This document shows, piece by piece, positions 34,709 to 42,755 of a stretch of DNA of 58,720 bases; the stretch's first letter is position 1, and each line of letters begins with the position of its first letter. The stretch spans positions 1-58,720 of the forward strand of contig JAFYMG010000011.1 in NCBI GenBank assembly GCA_017556705.1. The letters run 5' to 3'. The translations under genes and the position numbers were made by a program. The stretch comes from Paludibacteraceae bacterium. Lineage in GTDB: Bacteria > Bacteroidota > Bacteroidia > Bacteroidales > Paludibacteraceae. Below the pieces are notes generated by a model that was not told the origin of the DNA, ran no database searches, and worked only from the letters and a program-made list of their open reading frames with translations.

Positions 34709-35575
34709 TTAATTGATTACAATTTCTTTAGAGATTGTTTTACTGTAGGTACCTACTACGTCATATACGCGCAACTCTGCATCCAAAGAGTAGTTACGCT
34801 TGTAGGTAACATCGTATTTACCTTCTGCATTCTTAACCAATTGATCGAAAGTTACTTTTTCCCAGTAATAATTCATAGAATCCAAAACCCATTCTTTTAC
34901 CTTCGTTGTGCCATCTGCCAACGTATCCATTGGGAAATGATAGTACTTCGCTACCGCTGAATCTGGAGAAACGTTCCAGTTATACGAAGAATCGGTATAC
35001 ATAGAAAAATCTGGTATGAATCCTAATTTTGGATATTGCGCAGCATAAACAGCAAAGGTCATTTTTTCCTTCACAGCATCTTTAAAATCCTGCATATAAG
35101 TTTCACCAAAATAGGTAATCATTTTTGTAGAATCAAACTCTGAAGGTTGCACCCAAGTAAGAGGTGACAACGTACCACTAACTGGGAAACTTCCATGGAA
35201 AGTATATGCGCGCAATGAATCGCTCCAAAACTCTTCAGAGTGAGGATATTCTGAAATATATTGCAACACACGCTTTTGACTCTTAATAGAACTAGACTCT
35301 GAATATGTAAGCCATGAGCAAGTCACAACCTTATCCAATGTCTCGCTAATGCTATACCATGCTTCAGAATGATCAATTTGCTCTACTGAAGAATAATATT
35401 GCGCTGTAAAGCCCATTGCACCACCTGCTTTCACCGCGGAACTCTCGATTTCCCAATACGCCTCAGGACCTACCGCACCTGTGATGGTGTTCTCATCGAA
35501 GAAATCGTGTTTTTCGCACGCCGCAAAGGCTACTACCAAAGTAGCCATTGCCATTATTTGAAATATCTTTTTCAT
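34709..35575 (-). CDS. SusCD-associated lipoprotein, family not recognised
   Basis: 288 residues from the ATG at 35575 (signal MKKIFQIMAMATLVVAFAAC, Cys20). The frame is open to 35632, but the lipoprotein signal fixes the start. The mature protein opens with ENTITGAVGPEAYWEIESSAVKAGGAMGF, has an Ig-like strand pattern and a Trp/Tyr-rich middle, and ends SLDAELRVYDVVGTYSKTISKEIVIN, reminiscent of an Ig-like domain. It lies 29 bp after susD and 32 bp before the PKD gene, so it is part of the same operon and probably another outer-surface component. I do not recognise the family. Confidence 0.8.
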   Translation of the reverse strand: MKKIFQIMAMATLVVAFAACEKHDFFDENTITGAVGPEAYWEIESSAVKAGGAMGFTAQYYSSVEQIDHSEAWYSISETLDKVVTCSWLTYSESSSIKSQKRVLQYISEYPHSEEFWSDSLRAYTFHGSFPVSGTLSPLTWVQPSEFDSTKMITYFGETYMQDFKDAVKEKMTFAVYAAQYPKLGFIPDFSMYTDSSYNWNVSPDSAVAKYYHFPMDTLADGTTKVKEWVLDSMNYYWEKVTFDQLVKNAEGKYDVTYKRNYSLDAELRVYDVVGTYSKTISKEIVIN

Positions 35576-35604
35576 ATCTTTACAATTATTCGAATCGTTG
35601 TTAA

Positions 35605-37440
35605 TTACTTCCATGGAATAGGATTCGAGCAAACCACTTTATCATTATTCTTGTGTGCCCAAATCATACGTCTTTTGAGTACATTAAAGTCAAGAATCTT
35701 CTCGCCTTGTGCATTAATTGTATAATAACCAATACGGTCCAACTCCTTCTTATTGTACTTGGTCTCTGTCTCAGTATCCGCATTGAGACGAGCTATCCAT
35801 GCATTTGGAGACAAACCCTTCTCAGGACTACCATCCACATAATCCTCTGAAGTGCACCAATATGCCTCATAGAGATTGTATGGACGACGGAGAGGACATT
35901 CTGCATTGAAGTTTCCAGCATCATCTTTAAAATTCGCAAGCTTACCATTGTGTACGTTGTATACATGGTACACATAAATAGGATTACCCGTTGTAGGGTG
36001 TAAATACTGAATACCATTATCCTTCGAACTATAATTATAGCGACGCATATCAGTCCATTGCTCAGGTTGAAGATACATAGCCACATACTTTTGCTGCATC
36101 AAATCAGCAATGGTAAACTCACTTGCACCTGGCAACTTAATTTCAAAGAAACGGGTATACCAGTTTTTCAGGTTCTTACCTTCAGAACCAGACATGATAT
36201 TTGCCTCGTTGAGACCATAGCGCTCCATATTGAACTTGGTAGCGGCAACAGTTGTATTATAAGCACCTGAAATATCACCAGCCCAATATTGTGCCTCCGC
36301 CTTGATAAACATCAACTCTTCTTGTGTAATAAGGGCGATATAACCTGTATTTTGGGTATAAGGGTTAGTCAACGCTGTAGAAGCATAAAGATCAGGATAG
36401 TTAGTCAACTTCTTAGATTGATCCATACCAATATTGCTTTCGAGGTGCAACATTCCACCTTTCTCAGAAGCACGTTGCTCCATGATTCTTTCTGCACGAG
36501 GATCCAAGGCATAACCACGATCCGACTTAAGAGTGCTACCATCATAGTTACCCAAAATACCATGCAAGAAGAAGGTTGTAGGGATAGATGATGCAAGACG
36601 GTTATCACGGCTCTCCCAAGAGTTGATTTTTGGAGCATAAGGTCCCCAAGGACAGTTAGACTCTGTCACGCCACCTGGATAATAATAACGTGGCTCTTGC
36701 CAGTTAGCATCGTTGAGCACTGCATCTACCATAGTAATAATCTTTTGGCATGTAGTTGGAGTATTATCCCAGTTAGGCAACTTGCGTAACCAAATACGTG
36801 CTTGGATAGCGCGGCAATAAAGCTCCCATTTCTTAAGATCACCCTCATAAATACGATCCATCTTAGCGGTAATAGGCAAATTGGATGGACAGTTGATCCA
36901 AGCAGGATCATTGTAGAGTTTAATCAACTCCTCTGCCTCAGCAAACATCCAATCATACACCTCTTGTTGTGAATCATACTTAGGAGAAGCTGTTTGGTAC
37001 ACTTGCGAACGAGGCATATCACCAAACGCATCGGTAGTAAACAACGTAGAAGCCAACATGATGGTACGACCAATCAAAATAGCATTACGATTTCCTTTCT
37101 CCTCTGCAATCTCATTCATCTTTTTGATGTTAGCACCGAGATCATAGAAGTGGCGACGCCACATTGGGTGACGGTTCACACCAAGAAACTCCCAACCTTG
37201 GCTATATGGATAACTACCTGTTTGGCTCTTACCACTTGTGGTGAGCGCTTGTGATAAGTAAACACCATATTCAGAGTGATCATAGCAGATTTGCGAAGCA
37301 TAAAATGTTGCCACAGGCAATACTTGATCCACCGAGGTCGTAATAGGAGAATCCTTAGTAGTATTTATATTCAAGAAATTCTCACAGCTGGTGAAAAACA
37401 TTGCTCCTAACAGAGCTGGTATAATAAATAACTTTTTCAT
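35605..37440 (-). CDS. SusD/RagB family nutrient-binding lipoprotein
   Basis: 611 residues, lipobox ending at Cys19 (MFFTSC). The typical SusD start ENFLNINTTKDSP is followed by helical TPR-like repeats, the DRIYEGDLKKWELYCRAIQARI region characteristic of the SusD-like_2 subgroup, and a C-terminal half with EQWTDMRRYNYSS. SusD forms the lid of the SusC transporter on the cell surface and binds the glycan. It starts 21 bp after susC. By operon context the cargo is likely a MurNAc-containing saccharide or muropeptide. Confidence 0.95.
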   Translation of the reverse strand: MKKLFIIPALLGAMFFTSCENFLNINTTKDSPITTSVDQVLPVATFYASQICYDHSEYGVYLSQALTTSGKSQTGSYPYSQGWEFLGVNRHPMWRRHFYDLGANIKKMNEIAEEKGNRNAILIGRTIMLASTLFTTDAFGDMPRSQVYQTASPKYDSQQEVYDWMFAEAEELIKLYNDPAWINCPSNLPITAKMDRIYEGDLKKWELYCRAIQARIWLRKLPNWDNTPTTCQKIITMVDAVLNDANWQEPRYYYPGGVTESNCPWGPYAPKINSWESRDNRLASSIPTTFFLHGILGNYDGSTLKSDRGYALDPRAERIMEQRASEKGGMLHLESNIGMDQSKKLTNYPDLYASTALTNPYTQNTGYIALITQEELMFIKAEAQYWAGDISGAYNTTVAATKFNMERYGLNEANIMSGSEGKNLKNWYTRFFEIKLPGASEFTIADLMQQKYVAMYLQPEQWTDMRRYNYSSKDNGIQYLHPTTGNPIYVYHVYNVHNGKLANFKDDAGNFNAECPLRRPYNLYEAYWCTSEDYVDGSPEKGLSPNAWIARLNADTETETKYNKKELDRIGYYTINAQGEKILDFNVLKRRMIWAHKNNDKVVCSNPIPWK

Positions 37441-37461
37441 ATTCCTTGATTTATTATAAGG

Positions 37462-40400
37462 TTAGAAAGAAGCCGTAAGGCTGAGATTATAACTACGTGT
37501 GTTAGGAACTGGAGTATTATCAATACCTGCAGAACCAGTACCACCTTGACCAGTAGATGCGTTGCAGACAGGATCAGTACCTGTATACTTGGTAAGTACA
37601 AACACATTGTTGCATGTAAAGTTAAACTTCAAACCTTTGCAAACCTTTTGATTCTTCATCAGTTTTGCAAAATCGTAACCTAACGTTACATAACTGAGAC
37701 GAATGTATGAACCATCCTCAATAAAGTTGGTAGATACATTGTAGAAATAGTTAGAAATCGTGGTGTAATCCAATGTAATAGGCTTTCTGTTTTGCTCATA
37801 ATATACATTACCAGCCTCATCTGTATGCTCTGTCACACCCTCAAATACGACTTGACGGCCACGATATTGCTCTAGCATCTTGTGGTTACCATTAGAGATA
37901 AGGTTACGACCTGTTACGTTGAGCACATCACCACCGTAACGACCATCAAAGAGGAATGAGAATTGTACGCCATAGATATTCATTGTACTATTCAAACCAG
38001 CTTGGAACTTCGCTTCACGGTTACCAATGAGTTTGTTCTTATTAGGGTCAATCTTTGGATAACCATTCTCATCCACAATCACTTGTCCTTGTGCGTTGCG
38101 CACATAGTCCTTACCAGTAAGCGCGGTTGTAGAACCACCCAAATAAGCAGAAGTAAATACATCTCCATATTGAGGACCAGTAATCTCAGCTACATCCTCT
38201 GGCAAACCGACTACAGTACCACGGTTGAGACCAAAGTTCAAACCAACAGTCCAGCTAAGATTCTTACGTTTCAAAATATCTTGATCCAATGTAAACTCCA
38301 TACCATGGTTACGAATTACACCCTCATTACGTGTTTGAAGAATATAACCAGAAGATGGTGATACACGCACGGTAACAATTTGGTTGTCCACCTTAGTATT
38401 GTAATAAGCCACATCCAAACGGGTCTTATTGTCAAAGAACTTGATATCCATACCAATCTCCCATGAATAAGACATCTCAGGAGCCAAGTCACGTGACGCA
38501 GAAGACATAGTAGGGTCAATACCATAACCACCATCAGGATAGGTACCGAATTGTTTGAATCGACGGTCATAGAGGTATGCAGGAGCATCCTTACCTACAA
38601 CCGCATAGTTACCACGGATTTTCCAATAAGAGAACCAGTTATTCTTGGTCTCGTTCAAACCAGGAATCAACTCAGAGAGGATCACACCACCTGTCACAGA
38701 AGGGTAGAAGAATGGGTTGTTATTGATGGTAGAAGACCAGTCCCAACGACCCGTAACAGAGAGAGAAGCCAAACCCTTATAATCACCACGGATCTCACCG
38801 AAGTAACCGAAACGACGGCGACCACTATGGCCTAATGTACGATCAGACAACTCCATATAGTCGCGGTTGGTATTTGACAAGCTGTAGGTACCTGGAATGA
38901 TGAAGTCGCAACCATAAACAGAAGTAGAGAAGCCTTCCGACATCTTGAGTTCAGCACCTGCCATCACATCAATAGAGAAGTCTTTAGGCAACTCTATCTT
39001 GTAGGTAGCATTAACACCTGCGGTGAATAATTGGCTACGACCTGTAGAAGCAGAGATGGCACCAAAAGAAGACTTGCTCATATTCTTCACATCGTCGCTA
39101 GTCAAGATATAGTTGTATGGATACTCATTTACCAACCACTCTGAATAGTCTTCATATGCCACAGAGTCTTTTAAATATTGAGAACGCAGGGTCTTATAAT
39201 CAGCCAATGCTGCATCATAACTAGCTTGGCAAACAGGACAAGTATGCGAATTACCGCAGTTTGGACATTTATTCTTATCTGCATCAGGAGCTGTAGGTAG
39301 TGTTGGTGCAGTAGGTTTAGCTATAGAAGGACGCACATAGGTATCATCCCAACGTGGCACGGTATAGCTCTCCGATGTAGTATTCTTGATATCGTAGCTC
39401 ACACGACCTATGATTTGCAAATTCTTCACAGGTTTAAGGGTAATACTACCGTTAATGACATTACGAGTTGCCTTAGCCACACCACCATCATTATAGATAC
39501 CATACAATGGGCTGATAGGGGCATTGTATTTCTCTACATCAGGCAAGTAACGGAAACGAGGATAACCATCTTCACGTTGGTAGTCAGTAATATCATCTGT
39601 GATAGGCCAACTATATGCAGAACTTACACCACTAGTAGAACGTGATTTTGTATCACTCACGTTGATATTCATGTTAAATGTAACCCAATCTGCAGGAGAG
39701 AATTGTGCCTTAATCAACGCACCAAAACGAGTTTTGTAATCCTCAGGAATAATACCTTCTGACTTAGACCAGTTAGCAGAAGCATAAGCTTGGAATTTCT
39801 CGGTACCACCATTAACAGAAAAATCATATTTATGGTAGAAACCAGTCTTGAGGAAGTTTCCAATATTGTCATAAATTTGTTGTCCTTCATTGAGCATAGG
39901 ACCCCAACCACCGGAAGTTTTATCTCGGTAAAATCCTTGAGAACCAGGACCATATGTATCTTGCAACTCAGGAAGTCGTGTAGGAGTATCCCATTGCCAA
40001 CTACCATTTGCTTGTACTTTTATCTTACCAGCCTCACCTTGTTTAGTAGTAATCATGATGACACCATTGGCAGCATCTTGACCATACAAAGCAGCCGCAG
40101 CAGCACCCTTCAACACAGTAATATTCTCAATATCATTAGGGTTGATATCCGCAGCAGCAGAAGCTCCACCATTTACTGGTACACCATCTAAAATAAACAA
40201 AGGCTCATTGCTTTGGCTATTATTGATAGATGAAATACCACGGATGATAATTTGGCTACCAGAGTTAGGCGAACCACCTGCATTAGTCACAGACACACCC
40301 GCGATTTTACCTTGAAGTGAGTTAACGAAGTTAGAATTTTGTGACTCATTAAGTGCCTCACCACCAATATTTTGCACAGCAAAGTTCAAGCGTTTTTTCT

Positions 40401-40731
40401 CTTGAACCACACCCATAGCAGTTACGACAACCTCTTCCATTGCAATGGCATCACCTTGCAGTGTTACATTCATCACACCACCTGTTACCTTCAACTCTTG
40501 TGAGGTCAAACCTACATAACTAAATACCAAAACAGCGTCATTAGCCACCGTCAATTCATACATACCATCAAAATCGGTAATTGTACCGTTAGATGTTCCT
40601 TTCTCAAGTACAGAGGCACCAATTACAGGCAAGCCATCCTCTGCTGAAATTACTGTACCAGTCACGGTTACATTTGCCATCATCATGGCAGATACCATCA
40701 AACTAGCCAGAACAAAGAGTATTTTCTTCAT
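37462..40731 (-). CDS. SusC/RagA family TonB-dependent transporter with Cys4 insert
   Basis: 1089 residues. Signal peptide, then a carboxypeptidase-regulatory-like domain (VTVTGTVISAEDGLPVIGAS...LTVANDAVLVFSYVG), a TonB-box/linker, a plug domain (GKIAGVSVTNAGGSPNSGSQ, ILDGVPVNGG, LKGAAAAALYGQDAANGV) and a 22-strand-type barrel ending in Phe (NLSLTASF). Unusually, residues 489-501 read CPNCGNSHTCPVC, a zinc-knuckle-like insert in an extracellular-loop-sized insertion rich in Pro and Tyr. It imports oligomers bound by the SusD encoded next. The gene starts 40 bp after murQ, which ties outer-membrane uptake to MurNAc catabolism. Confidence 0.95.
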   Translation of the reverse strand: MKKILFVLASLMVSAMMMANVTVTGTVISAEDGLPVIGASVLEKGTSNGTITDFDGMYELTVANDAVLVFSYVGLTSQELKVTGGVMNVTLQGDAIAMEEVVVTAMGVVQEKKRLNFAVQNIGGEALNESQNSNFVNSLQGKIAGVSVTNAGGSPNSGSQIIIRGISSINNSQSNEPLFILDGVPVNGGASAAADINPNDIENITVLKGAAAAALYGQDAANGVIMITTKQGEAGKIKVQANGSWQWDTPTRLPELQDTYGPGSQGFYRDKTSGGWGPMLNEGQQIYDNIGNFLKTGFYHKYDFSVNGGTEKFQAYASANWSKSEGIIPEDYKTRFGALIKAQFSPADWVTFNMNINVSDTKSRSTSGVSSAYSWPITDDITDYQREDGYPRFRYLPDVEKYNAPISPLYGIYNDGGVAKATRNVINGSITLKPVKNLQIIGRVSYDIKNTTSESYTVPRWDDTYVRPSIAKPTAPTLPTAPDADKNKCPNCGNSHTCPVCQASYDAALADYKTLRSQYLKDSVAYEDYSEWLVNEYPYNYILTSDDVKNMSKSSFGAISASTGRSQLFTAGVNATYKIELPKDFSIDVMAGAELKMSEGFSTSVYGCDFIIPGTYSLSNTNRDYMELSDRTLGHSGRRRFGYFGEIRGDYKGLASLSVTGRWDWSSTINNNPFFYPSVTGGVILSELIPGLNETKNNWFSYWKIRGNYAVVGKDAPAYLYDRRFKQFGTYPDGGYGIDPTMSSASRDLAPEMSYSWEIGMDIKFFDNKTRLDVAYYNTKVDNQIVTVRVSPSSGYILQTRNEGVIRNHGMEFTLDQDILKRKNLSWTVGLNFGLNRGTVVGLPEDVAEITGPQYGDVFTSAYLGGSTTALTGKDYVRNAQGQVIVDENGYPKIDPNKNKLIGNREAKFQAGLNSTMNIYGVQFSFLFDGRYGGDVLNVTGRNLISNGNHKMLEQYRGRQVVFEGVTEHTDEAGNVYYEQNRKPITLDYTTISNYFYNVSTNFIEDGSYIRLSYVTLGYDFAKLMKNQKVCKGLKFNFTCNNVFVLTKYTGTDPVCNASTGQGGTGSAGIDNTPVPNTRSYNLSLTASF

Positions 40732-40771
40732 AAATATCAGAAATTATTTAATAATATTCCGTTTAATTATT

Positions 40772-41593
40772 TTATTGTTTTTCACGATAAGCGTCCATCG
40801 CTTTCTTTACACTACCATGCAAGAGCAATAGATCTTTTGCCTTGTCATATTCCAAACCAAGTTCGTCCACCAACATACGTGTACCGCGGTCAACGAGTTT
40901 CTTATTGGAAAGCTGCATATTCACCATCTTATTACCTTTCACACGACCCATCTTGATCATAGTGATTGTAGTAATCATATTGCAAACGAGTTTTTGCGCT
41001 GTACCTGATTTGAGTCGAGTAGAGCCAGTCACAAACTCTGGATCAACCATCGGTTCAATAGCGATTTCTGCCACTTGTCCCACAGGAGAACCAGGGTTAC
41101 ATGAGATTGAGGCAGTCAAACAACCAAACTCGCGTGCGCGCTCGAGCGCACCTATTACATAAGGAGTAGTACCTGAAGCAGCAATGCCTACTACAGTGTC
41201 AAGCGTTGTGATATCATGGTCTAGCAACTCCTGCCATGATTTCTCAGCGTCATCCTCGGCATTCTCCACAGGATTACGCAATGCCGTATCACCGCCTGCA
41301 ATCAAACCTATCACAAATGATGGAGGCATACCGAATGTAGGAGGGATTTCGCTAGCGTCCAACACGCCAAGGCGACCACTGGTACCTGCGCCCATGTAGA
41401 AGATACGACCACCTTGCTTCATACGTTCAACGATACCCTCCACCAATTTCTCTATTTGAGGAATACACTCCTTGACAGCCAACGCCACCTTTTGATCTTC
41501 CTCATTCATCTCAACCAACAACTGGCCAACTGATTTTTGATCCAGGTTGTCGTGCAAAGAAGTTTGTTCTGTTATCTTTTTAAACTCTGTCAT
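40772..41593 (-). CDS. murQ: N-acetylmuramic acid 6-phosphate etherase
   Basis: 273 residues from the ATG at 41593; the open frame to 41620 runs through a word repeat and lacks homology. MurQ cleaves the D-lactyl ether of MurNAc-6-P to give GlcNAc-6-P and D-lactate in the cytoplasm. The SIS fold motifs are clear: RIFYMGAGTSGRLGVLDASE, PPTFGMPP, and VGIAASGTTPYVIGALERA. It lies 41 bp after the MurK-like kinase gene and 40 bp before susC, all one strand. The last of the known recycling steps, deacetylation and deamination, may be served by the divergent 42756-44747 product. Confidence 0.96.
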   Translation of the reverse strand: MTEFKKITEQTSLHDNLDQKSVGQLLVEMNEEDQKVALAVKECIPQIEKLVEGIVERMKQGGRIFYMGAGTSGRLGVLDASEIPPTFGMPPSFVIGLIAGGDTALRNPVENAEDDAEKSWQELLDHDITTLDTVVGIAASGTTPYVIGALERAREFGCLTASISCNPGSPVGQVAEIAIEPMVDPEFVTGSTRLKSGTAQKLVCNMITTITMIKMGRVKGNKMVNMQLSNKKLVDRGTRMLVDELGLEYDKAKDLLLLHGSVKKAMDAYREKQ

Positions 41594-41634
41594 AATCATT
41601 CTTACACTATAAACTGTCAACTATAAATTGTCAA

Positions 41635-42492
41635 CTACATTGTTGGAACCACGTCTTTCTTATGATACTCCTTCAAGCCCTCCATAGGACCTTGCAATAT
41701 CTTACCTACTTGGAAGCCATTGTCAGCCAACACCTTCTTGAGTACATCTTGGTAGTAATAAGCGATAGAACCAATAAAACCAACTGGAAGAGCAGGATAT
41801 TGTGGTAAAATACGCTTTGCGAAATAATCGAAGTGATCGTAAACAAGTTGTGCAATCAATGGGTTGTCCATGTTTTCTGAGCAGAACTTGCTCAATGAGG
41901 CTAAGTAACGATTAGGGAAAGGTTTACGATATACATTATCAATTACATCTGCTGCAGTAATACCATATTGAGTTTGGAACTTCTCTTTTAGTTCCTCACT
42001 TAGTTGATTCTTAAATAGATCTGCCACAAGACGCTTACCAAGCACAGCACCACTACCCTCATCTCCGAGGATAAAGCCCAACGCAGGTACGTTCTTCTCT
42101 ATTTCTTTTCCACTCCACAAACAAGAGTTAGCACCTGTACCCAAGATACAAGCTACACCCTTCTCTTCGCCGAGCAGACCACATGCAGCACCTACCATAT
42201 CAGAGTACACTTCAATCTTAGCACCTTTGAAGACATCTTCAAGAGCATAAGCAACTACTGGAATTTTCTCTGGAGTACAACCCGCGCCATAGAAGAACAC
42301 ATTCGTAATCTTACCAGCCCACATCTCTCCAGCCATCTTTGGCAAGAGCTGATTATTCACACTATTCTTGATAGCGTCCGACGTTTGTTGAAAAGGATTG
42401 ATACCATCCGTAAAATACTCGCTACAATGGCCATTTGCCGCCATTAAACACCAATGAGTCTTGGTTGAGCCTGAATCTGCAATTAAAATCAT
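41635..42492 (-). CDS. BadF/BadG-type amino-sugar kinase (MurK-like)
   Basis: 285 residues, an ASKHA-fold kinase. Phosphate-1 loop LIADSGSTKTHWCLM, phosphate-2 loop ILGTGANSCLW, adenosine motif ILGDEGSGAVLGKRL. The family includes GlcNAc kinases and the MurNAc kinase MurK of Tannerella forsythia, whose gene is also next to murQ. Because the next gene is murQ, the substrate is most likely MurNAc, giving MurNAc-6-P, possibly with GlcNAc as well. It is the first gene of the operon; the promoter is at 42552-42583. Its stop codon is written within a TTGACAATTTATAG-type word repeat. Confidence 0.9.
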   Translation of the reverse strand: MILIADSGSTKTHWCLMAANGHCSEYFTDGINPFQQTSDAIKNSVNNQLLPKMAGEMWAGKITNVFFYGAGCTPEKIPVVAYALEDVFKGAKIEVYSDMVGAACGLLGEEKGVACILGTGANSCLWSGKEIEKNVPALGFILGDEGSGAVLGKRLVADLFKNQLSEELKEKFQTQYGITAADVIDNVYRKPFPNRYLASLSKFCSENMDNPLIAQLVYDHFDYFAKRILPQYPALPVGFIGSIAYYYQDVLKKVLADNGFQVGKILQGPMEGLKEYHKKDVVPTM

Positions 42493-42551
42493 ATCTTTCT
42501 TATTTTTAGTTATTTACACACATAAAGACACTATTACACATAAAATAGCCT

Positions 42552-42583
42552 GCAAAGATACTCATTTTTTCTCACACGCGCAA
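42552..42583 (-). promoter_or_regulatory. Promoter of the murK-murQ-susCD operon
   Basis: The reverse strand reads TTG (42581-42583), 20 bases, TATCTTTGC (42552-42560), with a leader of about 55 bases. Confidence 0.7.
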
Positions 42584-42598
42584 GCGAAACGTAGGTTT

Positions 42599-42614
42599 TA
42601 TGTTGTAAAACATA
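42599..42614. promoter_or_regulatory. Palindrome between divergent promoters
   Basis: TATGTT-GTAA-AACATA lies 16 bases upstream of the leftward -33 and 38 bases upstream of the rightward -33. Candidate operator shared by both transcripts. Confidence 0.35.
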
Positions 42615-42652
42615 TAAAAAATTACAATTTTCAAAAAAAGTTATGCAACCGT

Positions 42653-42684
42653 TTGCGGGTTTGCACAATTTAACGTAACTTTGC
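42653..42684 (+). promoter_or_regulatory. Promoter of the NagB-like/PIG-L gene
   Basis: TTG (42653-42655), 20 bases, TAACTTTGC (42676-42684), leader about 70 bases. Confidence 0.7.
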
Positions 42685-42755
42685 ATCCGATTTAATATGG
42701 TTTATTGCGTAGTTACGCCAAAACGATTTGAAACTTATACAAACAATTATACATC

